The notes under the pieces: model-generated | What the model saw: the letters and a program-made list of their open reading frames with translations, nothing else | What the model was told of the DNA's origin: nothing | The model's database searches: none | Position numbers and translations under genes: made by a program | Source: Pseudaeromonas sharmana | GTDB taxonomy: Bacteria > Pseudomonadota > Gammaproteobacteria > Enterobacterales > Aeromonadaceae | Direction: 5' to 3' | Assembly (NCBI RefSeq): GCF_042649925.1 | Contig: NZ_JBHSAF010000001.1 | Coordinates: 124,001 to 188,000 of the forward strand | DNA: 64,000 nt | Shown: in pieces, positions 7,392 to 16,546 of the stretch | Layout of the letters: every line of letters begins with the position of its first letter | How positions within the stretch are numbered: position 1 is the stretch's first letter

Positions 7392-8804
7392 TTACAGCTC
7401 TCGGATATCGACAAAGTGACCGGCGACCGCGGCCGCGGCGGCCATCGCCGGGCTGACCAGGTGGGTACGGCCGCCACGGCCCTGACGACCTTCGAAGTTG
7501 CGGTTGCTGGTGGCGGCACAGCGTTCGCCCGGTTGCAGACGGTCGTTGTTCATCGCCAGGCACATGGAGCAGCCCGGCAGACGCCATTCAAAACCGGCGG
7601 CGATGAAGATCTGATCCAGCCCTTCGGCTTCGGCCTGCTTCTTCACCTGTTGCGAGCCAGGTACCACCAGTGCCTGGACGCCAGCGGCCACTTTCTGTCC
7701 CTTGGCCAGTGCCGCTTTGGCGATGGCCGCAGCGGCCCGCATGTCTTCGATGCGGCCGTTGGTGCAGGAGCCGATGAACACCTTGTCGATCTTGACGTCG
7801 GTCAGCTTCTGGCCGGCTTCGATCGCCATGTACTCCAGTGCCTTCTGGCAGGAGTGCTGGGCGACGGCATCGCTGAAATCGGCCGGCGCCGGGATCGGTT
7901 GATCGACGGCAATGACCTGGCCCGGGTTGGTGCCCCAGGTCACCTGCGGCGCTATGCTCGGGCCATCCAGGGTGATCACGGCATCAAACTGTGCATCAGC
8001 GTCGCTGTGCAGCGTCTGCCAGTAGTCGACTGCGGCATCCCAGTCGGCGCCCTGCGGAGCAAACGGACGGCCCTTGAGGTAGGCGAAGGTGGTCTCGTCC
8101 GGTGCGACCATACCGGCCTTGGCGCCCATTTCGATCGCCATGTTGCACACCGTCATCCGCTCTTCCATCGACAGCGCCTGGATACCTTCACCACAGAACT
8201 CGACCACATAGCCGGTGCCGCCGGCGGTGCCGGTCTTGCCGATAATGGCGAGGATGATGTCCTTGGCACTGATGCCGGCAGCCACCTTGCCCTTGACCTC
8301 GATCTTCATGGTCTTGGCGCGGCCCTGCTTCAGGGTCTGGGTCGCCAGTACGTGTTCCACTTCCGAGGTGCCGATGCCGAAGGCCAGGGCGCCGAAGGCA
8401 CCGTGGGTGGCGGTATGGGAGTCGCCACAGACGATGGTGGTGCCCGGCAGCGTCAGGCCGATCTCCGGGCCCATGACGTGGACTATGCCCTGCCATTCGT
8501 GGCCGAGGCCATACAGCGGTACACCGAAGTCTTTGGCGTTCTGCATCAGCGTCTGCATCTGGACGCGGGCCATCTCGCCAGAGGCGGCGATATCACTGCT
8601 CTGGGTGGAGACGTTGTGATCCATGGTCGCCCAGGTGCGATCGGTGCGCCGCACCTGACGCCCCATCTGCCGCAGGCCATCAAACGCCTGCGGGCTGGTC
8701 ACTTCGTGCACCAGATGACGGTCGATGTAGATGATCGGCGTTTCGCCGGCGGCCTCATGCACCACATGGGCTTCGAATACTTTTTGATAAAGGGTCTTGG
8801 CCAT
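7392..8804 (-). CDS. leuC: 3-isopropylmalate dehydratase large subunit
   Basis: Aconitase-family large subunit (470 aa) that binds a [4Fe-4S] cluster and forms the isomerase with LeuD. The cluster cysteines are visible in IGSCTNGR and in GCSMC near the C-terminus; CGDSHTATHGAFG is the family signature. It starts with MAKTLYQKVFEAHVV, 3 nt after the leuB stop, so translation is probably coupled. Confidence 0.97.
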   Translation of the reverse strand: MAKTLYQKVFEAHVVHEAAGETPIIYIDRHLVHEVTSPQAFDGLRQMGRQVRRTDRTWATMDHNVSTQSSDIAASGEMARVQMQTLMQNAKDFGVPLYGLGHEWQGIVHVMGPEIGLTLPGTTIVCGDSHTATHGAFGALAFGIGTSEVEHVLATQTLKQGRAKTMKIEVKGKVAAGISAKDIILAIIGKTGTAGGTGYVVEFCGEGIQALSMEERMTVCNMAIEMGAKAGMVAPDETTFAYLKGRPFAPQGADWDAAVDYWQTLHSDADAQFDAVITLDGPSIAPQVTWGTNPGQVIAVDQPIPAPADFSDAVAQHSCQKALEYMAIEAGQKLTDVKIDKVFIGSCTNGRIEDMRAAAAIAKAALAKGQKVAAGVQALVVPGSQQVKKQAEAEGLDQIFIAAGFEWRLPGCSMCLAMNNDRLQPGERCAATSNRNFEGRQGRGGRTHLVSPAMAAAAAVAGHFVDIREL

Positions 8805-8807
8805 GGC

Positions 8808-9908
8808 TCAAATCTCCCGGATGCGGGCGGCGATCTGGCTGCCCATGTCAGCGGTGCTCTGCACCGGATGCTTGCCGGTTTTGCCCTGCAACAGGTCGCC
8901 GGTCAGGTAGCCGGCAGCCAGCGTCTCGGCAACGGCGCGCTCGATGGCCTGGGCGGCCTGCTCCTGCTTGAAGCTGTAGCGCAGCATCAACGCCGCGGAG
9001 AGGATCTGCGCTACCGGGTTGGCAATGCCCAAGCCTGCGATATCCGGTGCCGAGCCACCGGCCGGTTCATACAAACCAAAACCGTCGGCGTTCAGGCTGG
9101 CAGAGGGCAGCATGCCCATGGAGCCGGTGATCATGGCGCACTCGTCGGAGAGGATGTCGCCGAACAGGTTGGAGCAGAGCAGAATGTCGAACTGCGCCGG
9201 ATCTTTCACCAGTTGCATGGTGGCGTTATCGATGTACATGTGGTTGAGCTCCACTTCCGGGAACTCCTTGGCCACCTCATTCACCACCTGACGCCACAGG
9301 ATCGAGCTTTGCAGCACGTTGGCCTTGTCGATGGAGGTGACTTTCTTGCGCCGCACCATGGCAGACTGGAATGCGATGCGGGCGATGCGCTCGATCTCAT
9401 AACGGTGATAGACCTCGGTGTCGAACGCCTTCTCCATGGCGCCTTCACCTTCGCGGCCCTTCGGCTGGCCGAAGTAGATACCACCGGTCAGCTCGCGCAC
9501 GCAGACGATATCGAAGCCGCGATCGGAGATATCGGCGCGCAGCGGAGACAGGGCGTTCAGCCCTTGATGGATCTGGGCCGGACGCAGGTTGCAGAACAGC
9601 TTGAAGTGTCCACGCAGCGGCAGCAGGGCACCGCGCTCCGGCTGTTCATTCGGCGGCAGGTGTTCCCACTTCGGGCCACCCACCGAGCCGAACAGCACCG
9701 CATCGGCCGCTTCACAGGCTGCGAGCGTGCCGGGGGGCAGAGGGCAGCCATGGTTGTCGATGGCGATCCCGCCGACATCGTGTTCGCTGAAGTCAAACTG
9801 GATACCGAAGGTGCTGGATACGGCGGCGAGCACCTTGCGGGCTTCGGCCATGACCTCGGGACCAATGCCGTCGCCGGGCAGAACGGCGACCTTGTAACTT
9901 CCTGTCAT
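8808..9908 (-). CDS. leuB: 3-isopropylmalate dehydrogenase
   Basis: NAD-dependent oxidative decarboxylation of 3-isopropylmalate, the third leucine-specific step. The 366-aa length is normal. Visible signatures are VLPGDGIGPEVM at the N-terminus and NLFGDILSDE with the following GSMGMLPSAS, which carry metal and substrate ligands. Its start codon overlaps the leuA stop by one base (TGATG), indicating coupled translation. Confidence 0.97.
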   Translation of the reverse strand: MTGSYKVAVLPGDGIGPEVMAEARKVLAAVSSTFGIQFDFSEHDVGGIAIDNHGCPLPPGTLAACEAADAVLFGSVGGPKWEHLPPNEQPERGALLPLRGHFKLFCNLRPAQIHQGLNALSPLRADISDRGFDIVCVRELTGGIYFGQPKGREGEGAMEKAFDTEVYHRYEIERIARIAFQSAMVRRKKVTSIDKANVLQSSILWRQVVNEVAKEFPEVELNHMYIDNATMQLVKDPAQFDILLCSNLFGDILSDECAMITGSMGMLPSASLNADGFGLYEPAGGSAPDIAGLGIANPVAQILSAALMLRYSFKQEQAAQAIERAVAETLAAGYLTGDLLQGKTGKHPVQSTADMGSQIAARIREI

Positions 9909-11473
9909 CAGATAGTCTCCAACTTTGATTTCTGTGAAATTTTTTCTTTTTGTTCCGCCACCTGGCAGGCGCGGTGTACGTTGTTCATCACGTGAACCAG
10001 GGCCTGGGCCGAGGATTCGACGATGTCGGTGGCCAGCCCCATGCCGTGGAACTTGCGCCCTTCATATTCGGCGACGATATCCACCTGACCCAGCGCATCC
10101 TTGCCTTCGCCCTTGCTCTTCAATTCATATTTGTCGATGCGCAGGTTGTAGCCGGTGATGCGGTTGATGCACTGGTAAACGGCATCGACCGGACCGTTGC
10201 CGGTGGCGGCCTCACACACCATCTCGCCGCCGACTTTCATGCGCACGCTGGCGGTCGCCATCACGCTGCCACCGGAGAGCACGCTCAGGTAGTCGAGCTT
10301 GAACTGCTCCGGCTCCTCCTGGATCTGGCTGAAGAACAGCAGCGCTTCGAGATCGTAGTCGAACACCTGTCCTTTCTTGTCCGCCAGCTTCAGGAAGCTG
10401 TCATAGATCTGGTCCAGGTCATAGCTGCCTTCCGGGTAGCCCATCAGCTCGAGGCGGTGCTTGATGACATGGCGGCCGGAGCGCGAGGTCATGTTCAGGG
10501 TGTTCTGGTTCAGACCGATGCTTTCCGGGGTGATGATCTCGTAGGTGTTCTTGGCCTTGAGTACGCCATCCTGGTGGATGCCGGAGCTGTGGGAGAACGC
10601 ATTGGCGCCGACGATGGCCTTGTTCGGCTGGATCGGCATGTTGCACAGGCGGCTGACCAGCTGGCTGGTACGGTGAATTTCCTGGTGCTTGAGGTTGGTG
10701 TGCACACCCAGGATGTCGGCCCGGGTCTTCAAGATCATGGCCACTTCTTCCAGTGAGCAGTTACCGGCCCGTTCGCCGATACCGTTGAGCGTGCCTTCCA
10801 CCTGGCGGGCACCCATCTGGATGGCGGCGATGGAGTTGGCGACAGACAGCCCCAGATCGTCATGGCAATGCACCGAGATCACCGCCTTGTCGATGTTCGG
10901 GACCCGGTTGAACAACGTCTGGATGATGCCGCCGAACTCTGAAGGCACTGTGTAGCCGACGGTATCCGGGATATTGACCGTGGTGGCGCCGGCGTTAATC
11001 GCCGCTTCCACCATGCGACAGAGGTTGTCAATCGGCGTGCGTCCGGCATCCTCGCAGGAGAATTCAACGTCATCAGTGAATTTTCTTGCATATTTAACTG
11101 CATTAACGCCCATTTCCAGCACATCCTCAAAGCGCTTGCGCAGTTTGTTTTCGACGTGAATGGTGGAAGTGGCGAGGAAGGTGTGGATACGGAACTGCTC
11201 GGCCACCTTCAAGGCTTCGGCGGCGGCGAAGATGTCTTTTTCCAGGGCACGGGAGAGGGCACAAACCCGGCTGTTTTTCACATGGCGGGCTATGGTCTGT
11301 ACCGATTCGAAATCGCCCGGTGACGAGATCGGGAAGCCGACTTCCATGACGTCCACACCCAGTCGCTCCAGCGCCAGCGCGATTTGCAGTTTCTCTTTGA
11401 CCGTCAGGCTGGCGGACAGCGCCTGTTCGCCGTCGCGTAATGTGGTGTCGAATATGATGACCCGATCTGACAT
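9908..11473 (-). CDS. leuA: 2-isopropylmalate synthase
   Basis: Condenses acetyl-CoA with 2-oxoisovalerate, the first committed step to leucine. 521 aa. The TIM-barrel begins with FDTTLRDGEQ and carries the HCHDDLG metal-ligand motif; the C-terminal third is the LeuA dimer/allosteric domain that binds leucine. First structural gene of leuABCD; a leader peptide and attenuator lie between it and the promoter. Confidence 0.97.
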   Translation of the reverse strand: MSDRVIIFDTTLRDGEQALSASLTVKEKLQIALALERLGVDVMEVGFPISSPGDFESVQTIARHVKNSRVCALSRALEKDIFAAAEALKVAEQFRIHTFLATSTIHVENKLRKRFEDVLEMGVNAVKYARKFTDDVEFSCEDAGRTPIDNLCRMVEAAINAGATTVNIPDTVGYTVPSEFGGIIQTLFNRVPNIDKAVISVHCHDDLGLSVANSIAAIQMGARQVEGTLNGIGERAGNCSLEEVAMILKTRADILGVHTNLKHQEIHRTSQLVSRLCNMPIQPNKAIVGANAFSHSSGIHQDGVLKAKNTYEIITPESIGLNQNTLNMTSRSGRHVIKHRLELMGYPEGSYDLDQIYDSFLKLADKKGQVFDYDLEALLFFSQIQEEPEQFKLDYLSVLSGGSVMATASVRMKVGGEMVCEAATGNGPVDAVYQCINRITGYNLRIDKYELKSKGEGKDALGQVDIVAEYEGRKFHGMGLATDIVESSAQALVHVMNNVHRACQVAEQKEKISQKSKLETI

Positions 11474-11520
11474 GATGACTTCCTCTCTCGTCTATTCGTC
11501 CGTGCGCCAGAATGCGGTAA

Positions 11521-11550
11521 TAAAAAACCCGTGCTGGACGCACGGGTTTG
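11521..11550 (-). terminator. leu operon attenuator terminator
   Basis: Read on the minus strand, AAACCCGTGC pairs with GCACGGGTTT (11540-11549 with 11525-11534) and is followed by T residues, 48 nt before leuA and 33 nt after the LeuL stop. Its place after a Leu-codon-rich leader peptide makes it the attenuator hairpin. Confidence 0.85.
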
Positions 11551-11582
11551 GTGAAATCTGCCTAGCTTACACTCAGCCAAGA

Positions 11583-11642
11583 CTAACCCGCGCGGTTCTC
11601 CACGATTAGGGTTAGTAGTAGTAGCGGGCGAGTGAAACGCAT
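11583..11642 (-). CDS. leuL: leu operon leader peptide
   Basis: A 19-residue reading frame, MRFTRPLLLLTLIVENRAG, with four consecutive CTA leucine codons and a fifth two codons later. CTA is a rarely used leucine codon, so translation should stall when charged tRNA-Leu is scarce. Stalling would stop the attenuator at 11521-11550 from forming and let RNA polymerase reach leuA. Its location between promoter and attenuator is the classic arrangement. Confidence 0.93.
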   Translation of the reverse strand: MRFTRPLLLLTLIVENRAG

Positions 11643-11674
11643 ATTTAGTCAATTCCTTCTGGCAACTGCCCATA

Positions 11675-11704
11675 CCAATAGCCGATTTGGACCGCCGTTG
11701 TCAA
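11675..11704 (-). promoter_or_regulatory. Predicted leu promoter
   Basis: On the minus strand a perfect -35 TTGACA (11699-11704) is followed after 18 nt by TATTGG (11675-11680). Transcription would begin near 11668, leaving a short 5' end before the LeuL start at 11642. Confidence 0.6.
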
Positions 11705-11840
11705 CTCATCTTGTGGTCGCCATCTGTCATCAAGTTGTTATCTGGCGGTCAAGGCGCTGTCATACCGCCCCCCTAGGCTGAACGCGAAATGGAGAAAAAG
11801 TGTACGCCGCACAGGGCGGCCTGGATGCGCAGGAGCAAGG

Positions 11841-12341
11841 ATGATGAAACGACTTCAACGCCTCGATCTACGCTGCAGCGAACTGTTCCTGCAGCATGGC
11901 TACAACCAGCTTCAGGCGCGCATCAGCCGCCTGGTATCAAGAACCGGGGATGGTCCCCTCTATCTGCTCATCGCGCTGCTGCTGGCAGCCGTCGACGGCA
12001 GCCGCGGCATGGCGTTTTTGATCAGTGGCCTGACCATCTTTGCCATTGAGCTGCCGCTGTATCTGTTGCTGAAAAATTTCATTCGTCGTGAACGGCCGCG
12101 CGGTTTGCCGGTGTTTATTCGCCCTTCGGATCGCTACAGCCTGCCCTCCGGTCACACGGCGGCCGCGTTTGTGATGGCGTCGCTGGTGGCGGCTTACTAT
12201 CCATACGCCAGCGGTGCGGCGTTTGTCTGGGCCACCTGCATCGGCGCATCGCGCCTGTTGCTCGGTGTGCATTTTTTAACGGATCTGGTCGCCGGAGCCG
12301 TGCTCGGCTTTGGGTGTGCCGCTCTGGTGCTGTTCTGTTGA
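11841..12341 (+). CDS. PAP2-family membrane phosphatase
   Basis: A 166-aa integral membrane protein with the three phosphatidic-acid-phosphatase signatures in order: KNFIRRERPRG (C1), PSGHTAAAF (C2) and SRLLLGVHFLTD (C3, catalytic His and Asp). Members remove phosphate from lipid phosphates such as phosphatidate, undecaprenyl-PP or PGP; which one is not clear here. It is followed after 23 nt by a glycosyltransferase, so a role in lipid-linked sugar or envelope lipid metabolism is plausible. A second Met follows the first directly; either could be the start. Confidence 0.88.
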   Translation: MMKRLQRLDLRCSELFLQHGYNQLQARISRLVSRTGDGPLYLLIALLLAAVDGSRGMAFLISGLTIFAIELPLYLLLKNFIRRERPRGLPVFIRPSDRYSLPSGHTAAAFVMASLVAAYYPYASGAAFVWATCIGASRLLLGVHFLTDLVAGAVLGFGCAALVLFC

Positions 12342-12364
12342 TCGTGGGGATATGAGGAAAACGC

Positions 12365-13465
12365 ATGCGGATTCTGTATGGAGTGCAGGGCACAGGCAAT
12401 GGTCACATCAGTCGCAGCCGGACGCTGGCGCAGGCACTGGCCAGGCACGGCGTGATGGTGGATTACCTGTTTTCCGGTCGCGAGCCGTCAGCCTACTTCG
12501 ACATGGAGGCATTCGGTGATTACCGGACGGCCCACGGGCTGACGTTTCACTCCCACGATGGTTGCATCGATATCTGGCAAACGCTGACCCGTTCGCGGCC
12601 ATTGCAATTGCTGCGTGATATCGGTGCCCTGGATCTGGAGCGTTATGATCGTGTCATCAGTGATTTTGAGCCGGTCTCCGCCTGGGCCGCCCGACGGCAA
12701 GGCGTCGCCGCGCTCGGGATCAGTCATCAGGCCTCCTTCGCCTACGAGATCCCGCGCCGCGGCGAGCAGTGGTCGGCACGTCTCATCATGCGCCGCTACG
12801 CACCCGTAACCCGGGCGATTGGTCTGCACTGGTTTCATTTCGGTCATCCGATTCTGCCGCCGATTATCGATCCGCTGCAGGCAGGTGATGAGGACGACAC
12901 GATTCTGGTCTATCTGCCGTTCGAGTCACTGGCCGCGATTCGGCAACTGCTGTCGCGATTTGGGGGCGAGCGGTTTGTCTGCTTCCATCCGGAGGTGCAG
13001 GAGACCCATCTGGAGGGGAATCTCTTGTGCCAGCCGCTGGGGCGCGCGGCGTTCAAGCAGGCGCTGTGCAATTGTCGTGGCGTGATCTCGAATGCCGGAT
13101 TCGAACTGGCTTCCGAAGCGCTGACACTGGGCAAGAAACTGCTGCTCAAGCCACTCCAGGGCCAGTTTGAACAGGCGAGCAATGCCATGACCCTCGAGCT
13201 GCTCGGTCTGGCGGACGTGATGCCGGTGCTGGCCTCGGCCAAGGTTCGGGACTGGCTGGATCAGCAGGCGGTCGGTGCCGTGGTCTACCCGGATGTGGCC
13301 GGTGAGATAGCCCAATGGCTGGCCGGGGGCGAGCAGGAGCCATTGTCGCTGCTGGTGAACCGGTTATGGAACCGGGTCTGCTTCCCCGAGGCAACCTGTG
13401 ATCGGCTGGCGGAGCTTGGCCTGGCCGATAACCTCAAATGCGGCTTGTTGTTGAACATCCCCTGA
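12365..13465 (+). CDS. Glycosyltransferase, MJ1255/GT28-like
   Basis: A 366-aa predicted glycosyltransferase of the GT-B fold, with the N-terminal glycine-rich loop GVQGTGNGHISRS typical of the MJ1255 (UDP-glucuronosyltransferase-like) group, and a C-terminal donor-side region with SNAGFELASEAL and KPLQGQFEQASNA. No membrane segment. It starts 23 nt after the PAP2 phosphatase with an AGGAAAA ribosome site, suggesting one operon. Donor and acceptor cannot be told from sequence. Confidence 0.8.
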   Translation: MRILYGVQGTGNGHISRSRTLAQALARHGVMVDYLFSGREPSAYFDMEAFGDYRTAHGLTFHSHDGCIDIWQTLTRSRPLQLLRDIGALDLERYDRVISDFEPVSAWAARRQGVAALGISHQASFAYEIPRRGEQWSARLIMRRYAPVTRAIGLHWFHFGHPILPPIIDPLQAGDEDDTILVYLPFESLAAIRQLLSRFGGERFVCFHPEVQETHLEGNLLCQPLGRAAFKQALCNCRGVISNAGFELASEALTLGKKLLLKPLQGQFEQASNAMTLELLGLADVMPVLASAKVRDWLDQQAVGAVVYPDVAGEIAQWLAGGEQEPLSLLVNRLWNRVCFPEATCDRLAELGLADNLKCGLLLNIP

Positions 13466-13523
13466 CCGGCTCTGCTAGGCTTTAAAGGCGAACCCTTGGC
13501 GAACTGGAGCAAGGAGGTGACAT

Positions 13524-13694
13524 ATGATGTTCAAGAACCAGCGTGGTGAAGAGGTCTACCTGGCCGACAACCTGACGCTGAAAGAGTTGGCGGACATGGG
13601 CATGACGATTCAACTGACAGAGCGCGCCGATCAGGAGCATCAAATCTGGCAGGATGAAGAGAACGAAGAGATCTCTGCCGGCAGGGACCGGTAG
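13524..13694 (+). CDS. Small acidic protein of unknown function
   Basis: A 56-aa reading frame starting MMFKNQRGEEVYLADN, rich in Glu/Asp and Gln in its second half, with no membrane segment or cysteine. It is supported by an almost ideal ribosome site (AAGGAGGTGA) 5 nt before the ATG and by a terminator 15 nt after the stop. It lies 58 nt after the glycosyltransferase. I do not recognise the family. Confidence 0.7.
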   Translation: MMFKNQRGEEVYLADNLTLKELADMGMTIQLTERADQEHQIWQDEENEEISAGRDR

Positions 13695-13709
13695 CAGGTG
13701 CAACGGCAA

Positions 13710-13736
13710 AACCCGATCTGCGGATCGGGTTTTTTG
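13710..13736 (+). terminator. Rho-independent terminator after small acidic gene
   Basis: AACCCGATC (13710-13718) pairs with GATCGGGTT (13723-13731), followed by a T run. Confidence 0.88.
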
Positions 13737-14137
13737 ATCCGCCATCCCGGTGCGTGTCAATCCGCTGTGAACTTTCGTTTTATCTGTTTCTTTCTATATA
13801 TATAGCGGATCAATCGGATTAGGCATTGAGCCGTGGAATATTCATCCGTCATCGTGGCTTGCGGGTATCGAAATGTGCAGTTGTGAACCGCCGTTGCCCT
13901 GTTCTGAGGCAGCAAATCCATGGACAAGGCAACGGAAGCGGGTTAATTTCAATTTTCCATTCGCAGCCAGCGGCAGGGTTTTGTTCGAATAATAACCCAT
14001 CTATTCAAAAGGTTATGCTGAGTCGCTCCAATCAGGGGACTGACCATAGCCTTACCTGCCCTCAGCGTCTGGCGTCGGGGCCCGGGCCCCGACGGCGCAA
14101 ACTTATATAAACGGAGTGAAGCCTGGAGGCTTGTATC
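13737..14137 (+). promoter_or_regulatory. ilvIH upstream region and leader
   Basis: About 400 bases without a credible gene. The first third is AT-rich and carries the palindrome CTATATATATAG (13793-13804), a likely promoter. The last part holds a perfect 20-bp GC palindrome (14074-14093) only 44 nt before ilvI; it has no T run, so it is not a simple terminator and may act on translation or as a pause hairpin. E. coli ilvIH is controlled by Lrp over a long upstream region; a similar role is possible here but no leader peptide rich in Ile/Val/Leu was found. Confidence 0.45.
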
Positions 14138-15856
14138 ATGGAGATGTTATCAGGCGCGGAGATGGTGGTTCGTGCGCTGGAGGACGAAGGGGTAGAACAC
14201 ATTTTTGGTTACCCCGGCGGCTCGGTGCTCGATATCTATGACGCCCTCTTCGAGAACAGCAAGATTGAACACGTGCTGGTTCGTCACGAACAGGCAGCCG
14301 TGCATATGGCGGATGGTTATGCCCGTTCCACCGGCAAGGTGGGGGCGGTACTGGTGACCTCGGGTCCCGGCGCCACCAACTGTATTACCGGCATTGCAAC
14401 CGCGTACATGGACTCCATCCCGATGGTGATCCTGTCCGGTCAGGTGCCGACAACCCTGATTGGCGACGATGCGTTCCAGGAAGTGGATATGATTGGTATC
14501 TCACGTCCTGTGGTGAAACACAGCTTCTTGTGCAAACAGGCCAGCGATATTCCGCAGGCCATCAAGAAAGCTTTTTACATTGCCGCGACCGGCCGTCCTG
14601 GCCCCGTGGTGGTGGATCTGCCCAAAGATGTGCAGAACCCGAAGGAAAAATTCCCGTACGAATATCCCAAGAGTGTCAGCCTGCGCTCGTACAACCCGAG
14701 CAAGGCCGGTCACAAGGGACAGATCAAGCGGGCGGCGAAGATGCTGGCTGAAGCCAAGAAGCCGGTGCTGTATGTTGGCGGTGGTGCCGTTGCGGCCAAT
14801 GCCAATGCGCAAGTCACCAGGCTGGCCGAACTGTTCAGCCTGCCGGTTACCTGTACCCTGATGGGGTTGGGGGCCTTCCCGGGCAACCACAGTCAGTTTG
14901 TGGGCATGCTCGGCATGCACGGCACCTATGAAGCCAACAAGACGATGCACAACTCGGATCTGATCGTGGCGCTCGGTGCCCGGTTTGACGACCGGGTGAC
15001 CAACAACGTCGCCAAGTTCTGTCCGGATGCCAAGATCATCCACGTCGATATCGACCCGGCAACCATTTCCAAGACGATTCAGGTCGATGTGCCGATCGTC
15101 GGAGCCATCGATACCGTGCTCGATCAGATGCTCGAAGCGGTCAGCGAGCTGGGCCTGACCATCGATGATGGTGCCCTGGCGGACTGGTGGGAGCAGATTG
15201 ACGGCTGGCGCGCCAAGCGCTGCCTGAGCTACGAGAAGAGCAGCAGCCAGATCAAGCCGCAGCAGGTGATCGAGACCCTGTACCGGGTCACGCAAGGCAA
15301 GGCCTATGTCGCTTCCGACGTTGGCCAGCACCAGATGTTTGCCGCGCTCTACTATCCGTTTGCCCAACCGCGGCAATGGATCAACTCCGGCGGCCTTGGC
15401 ACCATGGGCTTCGGTCTGCCGGCCGCGATGGGGGTACAGTTTGCCCATCCGGACGCGGTCGTCGCCTGCGTCACCGGTGACGGTTCAATCCAGATGAACA
15501 TCCAGGAGCTCTCGACCTGTCTGCAATACGGCGTACCGGTGAAGATCATTGCGCTGAACAACCGGGCGCTGGGCATGGTCAAGCAGTGGCAGAAGATGTT
15601 CTACGGCGGGCGTCACAGCCACTCCTACATGGAGTCACTGCCGGATTTCGTCAAGCTGGCCGAGTCTTACGGTCATGTCGGCATCCGTGTCGACGATCCG
15701 GCGAAGCTGGAAGAGGCGATGGCCTACGCCTTCTCGCTGAAGGATCGCCTGGTGTTCATGGATATTGCTGTTGATCCGGATGAGCATGTCTATCCGATGC
15801 AGATCAAGTTTGGCTCCATGGAAGAGATGTGGTTGAGCAAGACGGAGCGTACCTGA
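14138..15856 (+). CDS. ilvI: Acetolactate synthase III large subunit
   Basis: ThDP-dependent catalytic subunit (572 aa) that makes acetolactate or acetohydroxybutyrate for valine, leucine and isoleucine. The N-terminus MEMLSGAEMVVRALEDEGV is nearly the E. coli IlvI start, which favours ilvI over ilvB/ilvG. E51 in RHEQAAVHMADG is the ThDP-activating glutamate; the ThDP/Mg motif GDGSIQMNIQEL is in the C-terminal third. It overlaps ilvH by one base (TGATG). Confidence 0.97.
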   Translation: MEMLSGAEMVVRALEDEGVEHIFGYPGGSVLDIYDALFENSKIEHVLVRHEQAAVHMADGYARSTGKVGAVLVTSGPGATNCITGIATAYMDSIPMVILSGQVPTTLIGDDAFQEVDMIGISRPVVKHSFLCKQASDIPQAIKKAFYIAATGRPGPVVVDLPKDVQNPKEKFPYEYPKSVSLRSYNPSKAGHKGQIKRAAKMLAEAKKPVLYVGGGAVAANANAQVTRLAELFSLPVTCTLMGLGAFPGNHSQFVGMLGMHGTYEANKTMHNSDLIVALGARFDDRVTNNVAKFCPDAKIIHVDIDPATISKTIQVDVPIVGAIDTVLDQMLEAVSELGLTIDDGALADWWEQIDGWRAKRCLSYEKSSSQIKPQQVIETLYRVTQGKAYVASDVGQHQMFAALYYPFAQPRQWINSGGLGTMGFGLPAAMGVQFAHPDAVVACVTGDGSIQMNIQELSTCLQYGVPVKIIALNNRALGMVKQWQKMFYGGRHSHSYMESLPDFVKLAESYGHVGIRVDDPAKLEEAMAYAFSLKDRLVFMDIAVDPDEHVYPMQIKFGSMEEMWLSKTERT

Positions 15857-16353
15857 TGCGACATTTAATTTCAGTTTTGCTGGAAAACGAATCCGGTGCC
15901 CTGAGTCGTGTGATCGGTCTGTTTTCGCAGCGCGGTTACAACATCGAGACCCTGACAGTCGCTCCGACCGAGGATCCGACGCTGTCGCGCATGACCATCG
16001 TGACGTTGGGAGATGAGCGAGTCATCGAGCAGATCACCAAGCAGCTGCACAAGCTGGTGGACGTGCTCAAGGTCTCCGATATCACCGAAGGCAGCCACAT
16101 TGAGCGCGAGATCATGCTGGTGAAGAGCCGGGCCAACACCCCGGACGCCCGTGACGAGGTCAAGCGCCTGTCCGAGATATTCCGTGGTCAGATCGTCGAT
16201 GTGACACCGGATCTCTACACAGTGCAGCTGGTCGGCACCAGCGACAAGCTGGATGCCTTCATCGGCACCTTGCGTCAGGCCACCGAGATCGTCGAGGTGG
16301 TACGCAGCGGCGTGTGCGGTATTGCCCGTGGCGAGCGTGCATTGCACGCCTGA
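15856..16353 (+). CDS. ilvH: Acetolactate synthase III regulatory subunit
   Basis: Regulatory subunit (165 aa) with an N-terminal ACT domain (MRHLISVLLENESGALSRV) that binds valine for feedback control, and the C-terminal ALS_ss_C domain. The ATG at 15856 is chosen because it matches the family start and is coupled to the ilvI stop. Length equals E. coli IlvH. Followed by a terminator. Confidence 0.97.
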   Translation: MRHLISVLLENESGALSRVIGLFSQRGYNIETLTVAPTEDPTLSRMTIVTLGDERVIEQITKQLHKLVDVLKVSDITEGSHIEREIMLVKSRANTPDARDEVKRLSEIFRGQIVDVTPDLYTVQLVGTSDKLDAFIGTLRQATEIVEVVRSGVCGIARGERALHA

Positions 16354-16393
16354 TGCGACGGCGCGGCCAGCCCGCATCGGTAACTAACGACCC

Positions 16394-16417
16394 AAACCCG
16401 CTGCGGCGGGTTTTTTT
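16394..16417 (+). terminator. ilvIH terminator
   Basis: AAACCCGC (16394-16401) pairs with GCGGGTTT (16406-16413) and runs into seven T residues. Confidence 0.9.
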
Positions 16418-16546
16418 ATGCCGCTCGTCAGCTGGCCGCGGTTTTATTCCCGCCGTCGGCGCACTGGCGCAGGAATAAAAGAGTAGGGTTTCGGGTGACG
16501 ATGAGTAAAATAGGGCCGCTATGCGTTTTTAACTTGAGGAATCAAC

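Noticed and set aside
7212..9995. 927-aa open frame on the plus strand across leuC and leuB
   Set aside because: His/Gly/Asp-rich composition typical of antisense frames in GC-rich DNA; the leu genes on the other strand are certain.
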